DNA from: Pseudomonas sp. N040 | GTDB lineage: Bacteria > Pseudomonadota > Gammaproteobacteria > Pseudomonadales > Pseudomonadaceae | Length of the DNA stretch: 64,000 bases | Assembly (NCBI RefSeq): GCF_015637705.1 | Contig: NZ_JADOBE010000006.1 | Location: 16,420 to 80,419, forward strand | Direction of reading: 5' to 3' | In this document: positions 34,761 through 42,918 of the stretch, one piece after another | Numbering within the stretch: the first letter of the stretch is position 1 | How the letters are laid out: each line of letters starts with the position of its first letter | Made by a program: the position numbers and the translations under genes | Notes under the pieces: model-generated | Told to the model about the DNA's origin: nothing | Databases searched by the model: none | Seen by the model: the letters and a program-made list of their open reading frames with translations, nothing else

Positions 34761-34917
34761 ACAAGCAGGTCTTCAACCCATAACGCGTACATAACCTTGT
34801 TTAACCGGGCAGCAGGGCGAATTGTAGGCTTATCGACCGGCAGAGATAAGGCCAAACCCGGCAAAATCAAGCGCTCGCGCCGGAGGCGGCGCTCCTGCAA
34901 AAGAAAGACCGGCGCGC

Positions 34918-36939
34918 CTACACCGGATCCCTGCCCGCCTGGCGCCGATAGATCCAGTCGACAATCTCGCCATCCGGGGTGTAACCGCTGACCGTGTCGC
35001 GCAGCAGCTGGCGCACCTGCGGGTAATCGTCGCGCTCGACTGCCGCCAGCAGCTCGTCCAGGGTCGTCCGCAGCGTCGCCCACGGCAGGTGATCCTCGTT
35101 GGCGCGCATGATCATCGGGTGCTCGGTAGGGCTGACGTTCTCGCCGATCAGCAGTTCCTCATAGAGCTTCTCGCCCGGGCGCAAGCCGGTGAACTCGATG
35201 GCGATGTCGCCCTCGGGGTTGCTCGCCGAGCGCACCGTGAGGCCGCTGAGCAGGATCATCTTTTCCGCCAGCTCGGCAATTTTCACCGGCTCGCCCATGT
35301 CCAGCACGAACACATCCCCGCCCTGCCCCATGGCGCCGGCCTGGATCACCAGCTGCGCCGCCTCGGGGATGGTCATGAAATAGCGGGTGATCTCCGGATG
35401 CGTCACGGTGACCGCCTGGCCGCGGCGAATCTGCTCGTGAAAGCGCGGGATGACCGAACCCGAAGAGCCCAGCACATTGCCGAAGCGGACCATGGTGAAG
35501 CGCGTCCGGTTGACCGCCGGCAACCCCGTCGCAGCTCCCAGCAGCTGGGGGGCGGGCTCGCGGCTGAGGGCCTGCAGGACCATCTCGGCCAGGCGTTTGG
35601 TGCTGCCCATGACGTTGGTCGGGCGCACCGCCTTGTCGGTGGAAATCAGCACGAAATGCTCGACCCCGGCCAGCACCGCCGCCTGAGCGGTATACAGCGA
35701 ACCCAGCACATTGTTCAGCACGCCCTCGGCGATATTGTGCTCGACCATCGGCACATGCTTGTACGCCGCCGCGTGGTAGACCGTATCGACTCCCCAGCCG
35801 CGCATCACCTCCAGCAGGCGCTGCGGCTCGCGAATGGAGCCGAGCAACGGCACCAGGCGGACTGCCAGCGCTTCACGGCCAATGCGCTGCTCCAGCTCGG
35901 CGTGGATGCTGTAGAGGTTGAACTCGCTGTGCTCGAACAACAGCAAGGTAGCCGGCCCGGTGGCCAGGATCTGCCGGCACAGCTCGGCGCCGATCGAGCC
36001 GCCAGCCCCGGTCACCAGCACCACCTGGTTGCGGATGCAGCGCTCGAACAGCGCCGGCCGCGGCGGCACCGCGTCACGCCCGAGGAGGTCGGCGATATCC
36101 ACCTCCTGCACGTCCTCGACCTTGACCCGGCCGCTGGCCAGATCCATGAAGCCGGGCACGCTGCGCACACGCAACGGGAAGCGCTGCAGCAGCTCCAGCA
36201 CTTCGCGGCGCCGGCCCCGCGAGGCCGAGGGAATGGCCAGCAGGATCTCCACCGCGTCGGTGTCATCGAGCATCTGCTGGATATCGTTGGCGGCATACAC
36301 CGGCAGCCCGGCGATCACCCGATCGACAATGCCCGGATCATCATCGATGAAGGCCACCGGGTGCATGCCGCGACCAGAACGCAACGCCGCCACCAGCTGA
36401 TTGCCGGCCGCACCGGCACCGTAGACGGCGACGTGGGGAATATCCTTGACCCTGCCCTTGTGCTTGAAGCTGAACGGCTGATCCACCGAGTACCAGGCAC
36501 CCATGAAGTACTGCCGCATCAGCAGGCGCAGGCCGCCCACCAGCAACAGGCTGAGCAGCCAGTAGATCAGCACCATGGAACGCGGAATCAAGGTGGGCGC
36601 CTGATACCAGTACACCGTCAGCGCCAGCAGCAACGCGGCAATCGACACCGCCTTGGCGATGGCAATCAGCGCCTCGTTGCCGAAATAGCGCATCACCGCA
36701 CGGTACATGCCGTAGCGGATGAACAGGGGAATGGCCAGCGCCGGCGCGGCGACAAACAGCCAGGCATGCCCGCCCAGCGGCTCAACCGTGTCGACATCCC
36801 CCAGCCGGATGACAAATGCCAGCCACAGGGCAGCCCACAGCAGCAGCACATCGGTCGCGATCTGCAGCAGTCGCTTGTAACGCCGGGGCAACGCCACCAG
36901 GCGGCTGCGCAGCTGGTAGGCAAGTCCTAACACACTCAT
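34918..36939 (-). CDS. wbpM: UDP-GlcNAc 4,6-dehydratase, WbpM/FlaA1-like membrane protein
   Basis: A 673-residue protein with four N-terminal transmembrane segments (about 28-45, 60-76, 95-112, 120-138), a central CoA-binding-like Rossmann domain (about 165-290) and a C-terminal dehydratase with GAGGSIG at 311-317. In the active site, STDKAVRP (433-440) is followed by MGSTK (444-448), so the usual Tyr of YxxxK is Met, as known for WbpM-type enzymes. It converts UDP-GlcNAc to the 4-keto-6-deoxy sugar used for QuiNAc or FucNAc. As in Pseudomonas O-antigen clusters it is the last biosynthetic gene. GGGTGATG precedes the ATG. Confidence 0.92.
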   Translation of the reverse strand: MSVLGLAYQLRSRLVALPRRYKRLLQIATDVLLLWAALWLAFVIRLGDVDTVEPLGGHAWLFVAAPALAIPLFIRYGMYRAVMRYFGNEALIAIAKAVSIAALLLALTVYWYQAPTLIPRSMVLIYWLLSLLLVGGLRLLMRQYFMGAWYSVDQPFSFKHKGRVKDIPHVAVYGAGAAGNQLVAALRSGRGMHPVAFIDDDPGIVDRVIAGLPVYAANDIQQMLDDTDAVEILLAIPSASRGRRREVLELLQRFPLRVRSVPGFMDLASGRVKVEDVQEVDIADLLGRDAVPPRPALFERCIRNQVVLVTGAGGSIGAELCRQILATGPATLLLFEHSEFNLYSIHAELEQRIGREALAVRLVPLLGSIREPQRLLEVMRGWGVDTVYHAAAYKHVPMVEHNIAEGVLNNVLGSLYTAQAAVLAGVEHFVLISTDKAVRPTNVMGSTKRLAEMVLQALSREPAPQLLGAATGLPAVNRTRFTMVRFGNVLGSSGSVIPRFHEQIRRGQAVTVTHPEITRYFMTIPEAAQLVIQAGAMGQGGDVFVLDMGEPVKIAELAEKMILLSGLTVRSASNPEGDIAIEFTGLRPGEKLYEELLIGENVSPTEHPMIMRANEDHLPWATLRTTLDELLAAVERDDYPQVRQLLRDTVSGYTPDGEIVDWIYRRQAGRDPV

Positions 36940-36994
36940 TCATCACCCTTTTCAACGTCTGAACAGCGACGACCGCTACCGACAAAATCAACAG

Positions 36995-37177
36995 CTCGCG
37001 CCGAGGGCGACGCTCCTGCAAAAACCTGCGACCACACACGCCCTGTAGGAGCGGCGCCCTCGCCGCGATACAGCCAGCTCCGCGGCATACTTCAACCACC
37101 AAACCTCGCGCCGGGGGCGACGCTCCTACAAAAACCTGCAACCATGCTCCCCTGTAGGAGCGGCGCCCTCGCCGCGA
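36995..37177. repeat. Two tandem REP-like units, period about 110 bases
   Basis: Unit A (about 36995-37069) and unit B (about 37105-37177) each consist of TCGCGCCGxGGGCGACGCTCC followed about 30 bases later by TGTAGGAGCGGCGCCCTCGC. They fill the 266-base gap between wbpM and the wbpL-like gene. Confidence 0.8.
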
Positions 37178-37205
37178 AAACCGCGCCCCGCCAGCACCAG
37201 GCCAA

Positions 37206-38360
37206 TCACTCCTCCGGCTTTTGCGACCCCGGCCGCGGCCCGTTCCTGACAGCCCCGGCACCACCATTCAAGCGCTCCCGCTTGACCATCAGCTTCGGCG
37301 TGCGGAAGCGCACAATCCGCCAGTACAGCCACACATACAGTGCCATGAACCCGACAATGCAGGCCATCAGCGCTTCGGTGTTACGCCAGAACAGCAATGC
37401 CGGAAACACCGAAGCCGAACACAGCAACCACAGATACGGCGAGGTAGCCGAGTTCTGCCGGGTGCGGAGATGACCCAGGTCCCCGGTTGCCCAGCGCACC
37501 AGCCGCCGGAAAATCAGCGTGTGCAGATGCAGGCCATCCGGCCGGCCAGGCGAGACGCCCTGCAAGACCTTGCGCCGGTAGATCGAGAACAGCGTCTCGA
37601 ACACCGGGTAGATCACCAGCAGCAGCGGAAACCACGGCGACACCTCCGCATGCCGGGCCACCAGCAGCACCGATACCTCGCCGATCAGGAAGCCGATCAG
37701 GTAGGCACCGCCATCACCGAGGAAGATCAGCCCGCGCGGATAGTTCCAGACAAAGAAACCGAGAATCGCGCCGACACTGGCGATGCACACATTCCACAGC
37801 AGGTGGTCGCCCAGCACGTAGGCCACGTAGCCCATCGCCCCGAGAATCATCACCGAGACCATCGACGCCAGGCCATTGAAGCCATCGATGATATTGACCG
37901 CATTCGCCACGCCGGCCACCGTCATCGCCGTGATCAGCAGGCCCATGCCGCTGATCGCCAGGAAGGCATCCACCAGCTCGACATCCGAGCGCGACAGCAG
38001 CGCCCCCAGCAGCCAGAAGCCGAGCAGCGCCGCCAGCATGGTCAGCAGCAGGCGCGGCAGCACGCCGACCCGCTTGGTGAAGTCCTCCACCAGCCCGCCA
38101 AAAAAGGCCGGCGTCGAGGCCAGCAACAGCAAGGCAAAGGATTCCGCCACCGCGGGGCGCAGCACATACAGCATCACGGCGACCGCGATCATCCCCAGCG
38201 CAATGCCCACCCCGCCGATGCGCGGGATCGAGCCCTGGTGAAACTTCTGCACCCCGTCATTATCGTGGTCACCGGACAAATGCTCGTGCAGATGCTGGTA
38301 ACGAACAATCAGCAGGGTGACCAGCACCGAGACCAGAAACGCCAGAATGAACGTGTGCAT
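37206..38360 (-). CDS. WbpL/WecA-like undecaprenyl-phosphate sugar-1-phosphate transferase
   Basis: A 384-residue polytopic MraY/WecA-family enzyme with about ten membrane helices. Cytoplasmic motifs expected for the family are present: VNIIDGFNGLA near 158-168, FLGDGGAYLIG near 213-223 and GRPDGLHLHTLI near 277-288 (histidine-rich loop). It starts O-unit synthesis by moving a sugar phosphate from UDP-QuiNAc, UDP-FucNAc or UDP-GlcNAc onto undecaprenyl phosphate. It is longer than WbpL (about 340) because of a C-terminal helical pair. Upstream of it (5-prime side) comes the AbiE pair rather than the usual 4-reductase gene. Confidence 0.88.
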   Translation of the reverse strand: MHTFILAFLVSVLVTLLIVRYQHLHEHLSGDHDNDGVQKFHQGSIPRIGGVGIALGMIAVAVMLYVLRPAVAESFALLLLASTPAFFGGLVEDFTKRVGVLPRLLLTMLAALLGFWLLGALLSRSDVELVDAFLAISGMGLLITAMTVAGVANAVNIIDGFNGLASMVSVMILGAMGYVAYVLGDHLLWNVCIASVGAILGFFVWNYPRGLIFLGDGGAYLIGFLIGEVSVLLVARHAEVSPWFPLLLVIYPVFETLFSIYRRKVLQGVSPGRPDGLHLHTLIFRRLVRWATGDLGHLRTRQNSATSPYLWLLCSASVFPALLFWRNTEALMACIVGFMALYVWLYWRIVRFRTPKLMVKRERLNGGAGAVRNGPRPGSQKPEE

Positions 38361-38422
38361 GCAAGTACCGAAATCAGAAACGCAATCAAAAAGCCAATGT
38401 GCCCGTTACTGCACACGCTCCC

Positions 38423-38535
38423 GTAGGGTGGGTTAGCCGCATCGCGGCGTAACCCACCATCAATGGCAGAGGTATCGCCCTTGCCGGCCTTGCGGCCGGT
38501 TGGTGGGTTACGGCCACAGGCCTAACCCACCCTAC
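38423..38535. repeat. GTAGGGTGGGTTAG palindromic repeat (second copy)
   Basis: Near copy of the element at 16235-16347, with outer arms GCTCCCGTAGGGTGGGTTAG and CTAACCCACCCTACGGGAGC and the same tail GCGTGCAACCGCTAACGG. It lies in the 451-base interval 38361-38811, which otherwise contains only degenerate REP sequence. Confidence 0.8.
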
Positions 38536-38673
38536 GGGAGCGCGTGCAACCGCTAACGGGTACAGCGCCAATTAAAAAGTCTACCGCAGTGTGCCCGATT
38601 CCCGCCCCGGGGCGACTGCAACAGATCAACAACAAAGCAAAGACAGCTCCGCACAACCAAGCACAAGCAAAGG

Positions 38674-38790
38674 CTCGCGCCGGGGGCGGCGCTCATACAA
38701 AAGCAAGGCAACACCGCAACACGATGCAACCACACAAATCCGCGCAACACCGCCGAACCTGTAAGAACGTCGTCCCCGGCGCGATAAAGC
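38674..38790. repeat. Degenerate REP-like pair upstream of the wbpL-like gene
   Basis: CTCGCGCCGGGGGCGGCGCTC at 38674 and, about 85 bases on, CTGTAAGAACGTCGTCCCCG are recognisable but mutated arms of the BIME-like family. The pair abuts the 3-prime end of abiEii. Confidence 0.45.
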
Positions 38791-38811
38791 CAACTGCAGG
38801 CCCTGCGCAGT

Positions 38812-39666
38812 TCAATCAATCCGGATCATCCGGGCCAGCTGCAAAAAATAATCCTGCGACCAAATGTCCAGCTGTTCTGGTGTCTTGATAAAGCGGACGA
38901 CATCCTGTCGGGCCGAGTTCACATCCAGCGTGTGGATACGGGCTTCAAGCAGCGCGCGAAACTCCTCTGCGCTAAGCACTGGCGCTGCAAGATCACCACT
39001 TTGCCTGGCCCGCTCGGCAAAATGCTGCAGATTCAGCGAGCACCCTTGACGGACATACCACTCGAAATCAAACCAGTCCCGCCCCTTGACCCGGTTCTGC
39101 CATTGGCGAAAGAGCAGCGCATGCATCTTGCCGGCAAAAAGATCCGGCAAGCTGAAACACTTGACGAAGAACGAGTACGGCTGCAACAGCAGTTTTTCTT
39201 GGCTGGAAAAGCCCGCAGGCGGATCGGTATCCACCTCGAACTTGATCTTGATGACCTTCTGCCCGGCGATCCGCAGGTCATACACACTGGCGGTTTTCTT
39301 CAGAAAAGCCGAAGCAATATCGGAAACGCCGGCCTTGTGCTTGGCAGAAATTTCCACCGCAAAGCCGAAAGCCGCGAACTCGTCCTGCATGGCCTTGAAA
39401 TACGGCTGCAGGGAAAACTCCGGATCCGGGTTCAGCAGTGAAAAATCCAGATCTTCCGAAAAGCGCGGCAAACCATAAAAAATCCGCAGGCAGGTACCGC
39501 CGTAAAATGCAGCCCGCTCGAAAAAGCCGCCGCGATAGAGCCCCGCCAGCGCAATTTCCTGCATTACCTCACGTAGTGCATGTGCCCGGGCTTCATGGCT
39601 GTCCTGTGGATAGCGCTGCAGCATCTGCTCAATGACCTTCACTGCAATGACTCCAGCAGCTTGCAC
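38812..39666 (-). CDS. abiEii: AbiEii/AbiGii-type nucleotidyltransferase toxin
   Basis: A 284-residue nucleotidyltransferase-fold protein of the AbiEii/AbiGii family, the toxin half of type IV toxin-antitoxin and abortive-infection systems. GGTCLR at residues 56-61 and SEDLDF at 70-75 are the nucleotide- and metal-binding motifs, followed by a KIKFEVDTDPP strand near 145. Related toxins such as MenT proteins add nucleotides to tRNA acceptor ends. The gene overlaps abiEi by 28 bases if the first ATG is used; a start at the internal ATG (39624) would leave no overlap but would drop 14 residues. Composition is less GC-rich than neighbours. Confidence 0.88.
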   Translation of the reverse strand: MQAAGVIAVKVIEQMLQRYPQDSHEARAHALREVMQEIALAGLYRGGFFERAAFYGGTCLRIFYGLPRFSEDLDFSLLNPDPEFSLQPYFKAMQDEFAAFGFAVEISAKHKAGVSDIASAFLKKTASVYDLRIAGQKVIKIKFEVDTDPPAGFSSQEKLLLQPYSFFVKCFSLPDLFAGKMHALLFRQWQNRVKGRDWFDFEWYVRQGCSLNLQHFAERARQSGDLAAPVLSAEEFRALLEARIHTLDVNSARQDVVRFIKTPEQLDIWSQDYFLQLARMIRID

Positions 39667-40280
39667 AAGGCCTGCAGCTGACGCGGCTTATAACCTGCCG
39701 CCAGATAGTGGCGAACGGGCGTCAAATCCAGCCTGGCCAGATCCTCGATATCCATCCGCAAATCCTCGAGTAAAAAGCTGCGCATGGCGGCGGCGGTATA
39801 TGCCGAGAGGTTGCGCGTCAGCAGCAGCTTGTCGCACAAAGCTTTTTCCGCGCCGGCGAGCAAAAAACTGCTGCCATCCGGATTTTGCTCCATCTGCACG
39901 CCTATGCCGTAAAGCCCGGCGGGAATGTGCGCATAGGAAAACACGCCCAAGGGAGTGTCGTACTGCCTGCTGCGGCGCGGGGTAACCGAGCTGAGCTGAA
40001 AAACCCCCTCGGGAATCAGGCCATGCCAGGACAGGGCGAAATCCAGCGAAACGCAGGAAGGCCCGTACAGCAAATTGGCCACCAGCGGCAACGAAACCGG
40101 CGTTGCGCGATGTTCGGCACCCAGTACATAGAGGCCTTTCTTTAGCTGAACAAGATCACCAGCCGCCAGCAGACGGGCGATCTTGTCATTGGGCCGCCGG
40201 TACTCCCCCAAATAAGAAAGCAGCGCCCCATGCGTGAAGGGAACGCTGCCAAAGGCCTGAAGCTGCTTGATCAAACGCAT
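39639..40280 (-). CDS. abiEi: AbiEi-type antitoxin and autoregulator
   Basis: A 213-residue protein with an N-terminal winged-helix (about residues 1-75, including FTHGALLSYLGEYRRPNDKIARLL, split here as FTHGALLSYLGEYRR) and a C-terminal antitoxin domain that has the PVSLPLVANLLYGPSCVS segment. AbiEi binds its own promoter and neutralises AbiEii. The ATG at 40280 is preferred since GAGA precedes it; an upstream ATG at 40298 lacks a ribosome site. Direct repeats and a dyad just upstream are consistent with an AbiEi operator. The pair is an accessory insertion in a polysaccharide cluster. Confidence 0.87.
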   Translation of the reverse strand: MRLIKQLQAFGSVPFTHGALLSYLGEYRRPNDKIARLLAAGDLVQLKKGLYVLGAEHRATPVSLPLVANLLYGPSCVSLDFALSWHGLIPEGVFQLSSVTPRRSRQYDTPLGVFSYAHIPAGLYGIGVQMEQNPDGSSFLLAGAEKALCDKLLLTRNLSAYTAAAMRSFLLEDLRMDIEDLARLDLTPVRHYLAAGYKPRQLQALCKLLESLQ

Positions 40281-40293
40281 GGTTGTAGTTCTC

Positions 40294-40338
40294 TGCATGC
40301 AAAATCGAATAATAGCCGATTATCCATGCAAAAAATCG
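40294..40338. promoter_or_regulatory. AbiEi operator candidate
   Basis: ATAAT (40309-40313) and ATTAT (40319-40323) form a dyad with a 5-base spacer, flanked by the direct repeats CATGCAAAATCG (40296-40307) and CATGCAAAAAATCG (about 40325-40338). It is located directly upstream of the chosen abiEi start and is AT-rich, as expected for a promoter under negative autoregulation. Confidence 0.5.
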
Positions 40339-40379
40339 CAGGCAAGGGACATACCAAGGTTTTCTCTAATCACCAAAAA

Positions 40380-40536
40380 CTCGCGCCCGGGACGACGCAC
40401 CGCAAAAGCAAAAGCAGCCACACAACCCTGTGCAACCCCACAAACCCTGTAGGAGCGGCGCCCTCGTCGCGATAAAGCCAGCTCCGCGCCATCCGACCAA
40501 CCGAAAAGCTCGCGCCGGGGGCGGCGCTTACAAAAG
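40380..40536. repeat. Degenerate REP-like units upstream of abiEi
   Basis: Arms CTCGCGCCCGGGACGACGC (40382), TGTAGGAGCGGCGCCCTCG (40448) and CTCGCGCCGGGGGCGGCGC (40509) are recognisable. Together with 38674-38790 they bracket the AbiE pair with copies of the same repeat family. Part of the gene-free interval 40281-40803. Confidence 0.5.
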
Positions 40537-40592
40537 CAAGGCAGCACCATCCAAACCCTGGTGTCGGCTATAGGCTGAATATGTGTCCCCCC

Positions 40593-40678
40593 GTAGGGTG
40601 GGCTTCAGCCCACCACATCGGATGCAATGGCTTGGCGGGCTAAAGCCCACCCTACGACAAGCCACTTATCATTGATGG
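40593..40678. repeat. GTAGGGTGGGC repeat, second half duplicated at 43429
   Basis: GTAGGGTGGGCTTCAGCCC pairs with GGGCTAAAGCCCACCCTACG. Bases 40625-40678 (54 bases, starting CAATGGCTTGGCGG and ending CATTGATGG) occur again exactly at 43429-43482, in the same orientation. Confidence 0.85.
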
Positions 40679-40680
40679 TT

Positions 40681-40779
40681 CCCACGCTCTGCGTGGAAAC
40701 CATCCAGGGGCGCTCTGCGTCGCAGCGGCGCAAAGCGCCGCCACCTGCATTCCCACGCGGAGCGTGGGAACGATCAACC
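40681..40779. repeat. TCCCACGC/GCGTGGGA palindromic repeat
   Basis: CCCACGCTCTGCGTGG and, 70 bases on, TTCCCACGCGGAGCGTGGGAA form short palindromes of a common Pseudomonas repeat, with a GGCGCAAAGCGCC hairpin between them. A shortened version (GCCACGCGGAGCCTGGGAAC) follows the 54-base repeat at 43429. Confidence 0.65.
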
Positions 40780-40803
40780 CCCCCCCTCACCCCGTTCAGC
40801 CAC

Positions 40804-41853
40804 TTACTCCAACCCACCAGCCTCGCGCCGGGCCCTCAAAATGGCGCGGACGGCGCGAATCACATCGCTCAACCGGTCGTGGGCCGGCAAGGTAAAGCCC
40901 AGCTGAATCAGCAACGGCCGCCCCAGCAGCCGCGTTGAGTAGTTTTGCGCAATCCAGTGTGCCAGGTAGCGCCGGCGCATGGCGCCCGGGCGAATTGCCC
41001 GAGTAAAGTCCTCCGGCGGCAGCTTGCCCGTCAGCAAGCGCAGCCACTCCAGCATGATCCAGGCAGCGGTTTTCAGCCCCGCCCGCTCCAGCAATTCCGC
41101 CACCCCGGCCCAGTCCGGTTTTTCCCGGTCCATCCACCGCACGATATCCAGCAGGCGGATGACCGAGGAATAGGGCGTGGTGCAGTATTTGGTGATCACC
41201 GGATGCACCAGCATCAGGAACAGGCTGGCCTCCGGACTCGGCCCCCAATGGCTCGAAAAATCCCTGCGTTGCCGGACAAACTCAGCCGTCAGCGGGACAC
41301 GGGTGCGCCCGGGCCGCAAAATATCCCAGTGCAGGTCTATGTCCAGACACCCCTTGGTCAGGGTCAGTTCGTGGCTGATGGTTTCCGGGCTGATAACCGC
41401 GCCAAAACCGGCCCGGCCTAATGCCTCGACAGCCGCCTGCCGGTCTGCAGGCTGCACCAGCAGGTCGATATCCGTGGCAACGCGCAGTGCCGGCTGGCGG
41501 TAGATCAACTCGCGCAGATGCGTGCCCTTGAACACCACATGGGCAATACCCTTTTCGTCCAGCACACCACGAATCGTCGCCAGGGCATTTTTCTGCAGCA
41601 GGTACACCGCCGCGGCATTGAAGCGTTCGGTCTTCAGCTGCTGGTGAAAGTCACTGCTGAACGGGTCTTCGGCAAGCGCCGCCAGGTGCTCATGCCACAG
41701 CGGCGCCAGGCCCTGGGCGATGACAAACTCGGCAAACGCCGGCTCACCCAACTCGCCGATGGTTGCCAGACAGTCGGGCGACAACGCCCTGCCCGGGCTG
41801 TCCAGCAAAGGCACCAGCGCGGCACGGTGCAAGGGGTAGAGAAACTGGGTCAT
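40804..41853 (-). CDS. Nucleotidyltransferase family protein (NTP_transf_5 type)
   Basis: A 349-residue protein with a nucleotidyltransferase core: the FKGTHLRELIYR segment (about 110-121) and the catalytic TDIDLLV near residue 128, followed by an LTKGCLDIDLHWD strand near 165 and an all-helical C-terminal half. It matches the PF14907 group, frequently found in exopolysaccharide clusters of Gram-negative bacteria; the substrate is unknown. It is transcribed with the cluster but is flanked by repeats on both sides (40593-40779 and 42023-42085), so it may be an accessory cargo gene. Confidence 0.8.
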   Translation of the reverse strand: MTQFLYPLHRAALVPLLDSPGRALSPDCLATIGELGEPAFAEFVIAQGLAPLWHEHLAALAEDPFSSDFHQQLKTERFNAAAVYLLQKNALATIRGVLDEKGIAHVVFKGTHLRELIYRQPALRVATDIDLLVQPADRQAAVEALGRAGFGAVISPETISHELTLTKGCLDIDLHWDILRPGRTRVPLTAEFVRQRRDFSSHWGPSPEASLFLMLVHPVITKYCTTPYSSVIRLLDIVRWMDREKPDWAGVAELLERAGLKTAAWIMLEWLRLLTGKLPPEDFTRAIRPGAMRRRYLAHWIAQNYSTRLLGRPLLIQLGFTLPAHDRLSDVIRAVRAILRARREAGGLE

Positions 41854-42022
41854 GTGCCTGGATATTGGAATACTGAAAGGATGATTTCGCGGCTGAAACT
41901 ATTTGCGGCTCAAGCCCCACTGGTTCGGATAGCCCGGGGATGGTTGTCGCATCGAGGCGTCTGCGTGCGGCCAGGCGGCAAACCGTCGAACCGGCACGGC
42001 TTAAGTGTGAACACACAACCAA

Positions 42023-42085
42023 TGTAGGAGCCAGCTTGCTGGCGATCAGGATCGAGCAAAACATCGCCAGCAAGCTGGCTCCTAG
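42023..42085. repeat. REP hairpin (copy 5)
   Basis: TGTAGGAGCCAGCTTGCTGG pairs with CGCCAGCAAGCTGGCTCCTA. It lies in the 280-base gap between the nucleotidyltransferase gene and the glycosyltransferase at 42134, the only copy in the polysaccharide region. Confidence 0.88.
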
Positions 42086-42133
42086 CGGCTCGCGCAAAAC
42101 TGCTCACGCATCCGGCAGGATACGGATGTGTTA

Positions 42134-42904
42134 TCAACCCCGCTCACCCGCAGGTTTTCGGAACAATTCCAGCAGCTTGAACGGCAACTTGGTGAGGACA
42201 AATAGCAGATTGGTATACACCCCATTGCTGCGACAGGCCCTGACGTCCTCCAGTGTGCCGTTGAGCTTGCTCCTGAAACCCGAGGCACTGACACCACCTA
42301 CGCGCATCCTGACCAGTACTTTTGCCAGACTGGTGAAGCGCATCTTGTGCACCAGCAGCAGCCGCACAAACATTTCGTAATCAGCCGATATCTTGTATTC
42401 CAGCGAATAGCGTCCAACGCGCTCGTAGGCGCGCTTGCTGATGAAGGTCGCCGGATGCGGTGGCATCCAGCCGAAGCGCAATTTCCACGGCTGGAAATGC
42501 CCCGCGCCATAGAAACGCACTACCTTTTCAAGGTTTTCCGGTTGCACATAAACCAGATCGCCGAACACCAGATCGCTGTCCGGGTGCTGCTCAAAGCAGG
42601 CTGCGACATCGGCCAGCACGGTTGCGGTTTCATAAAAATCATCTGAATTCAGAATGCCGATTACATCGCCACTGGCCGCCTGCACACCCTTGTTCATCGC
42701 GTCGTAAATGCCTCTATCCGGCTCGCTGATGATCCTGGCAATGCGCGTCTGGTACTCATTGACGATGGCCATGGTGCCGTCTTTGGAGGCGCCATCCACC
42801 ACGATGTATTCGGTATCGGGATGGCTTTGCGCAAGCACGGATTCAATGGTGTCGCGGATGGTCGCGGCGCTGTTGTAGCACACGGTAACGATAGAAATTT
42901 TCAA
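42134..42904 (-). CDS. Family 2 glycosyltransferase
   Basis: A GT-A fold glycosyltransferase of about 256 residues: the ISIVTVCYNSA start, DGASKDGT near 39-46, and the NSDDF metal motif near residue 87-91. Residues 125 onward (GAGHFQPWKLRFGWMPPHPA) resemble WcaA/colanic-acid-type transferases. No membrane helix. The start is taken at TTG 42904, which has AAAGG upstream; a second TTG at 42922 overlaps the stop codon of the manC remnant and would add six residues. Neither start is ATG, which is unusual. Confidence 0.85.
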   Translation of the reverse strand: MKISIVTVCYNSAATIRDTIESVLAQSHPDTEYIVVDGASKDGTMAIVNEYQTRIARIISEPDRGIYDAMNKGVQAASGDVIGILNSDDFYETATVLADVAACFEQHPDSDLVFGDLVYVQPENLEKVVRFYGAGHFQPWKLRFGWMPPHPATFISKRAYERVGRYSLEYKISADYEMFVRLLLVHKMRFTSLAKVLVRMRVGGVSASGFRSKLNGTLEDVRACRSNGVYTNLLFVLTKLPFKLLELFRKPAGERG

Positions 42905-42918
42905 GTAGCCAACCTTTT

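Noticed and set aside
35089..36930. A long plus-strand frame opposite wbpM
   Set aside because: Composition (His, Gln, Arg rich) and lack of any motif indicate an antisense shadow; wbpM on the other strand is certain.
41744..42097. Small minus-strand frame overlapping the nucleotidyltransferase start
   Set aside because: It reads through a REP hairpin (the peptide contains the translated palindrome) and overlaps a supported gene start.
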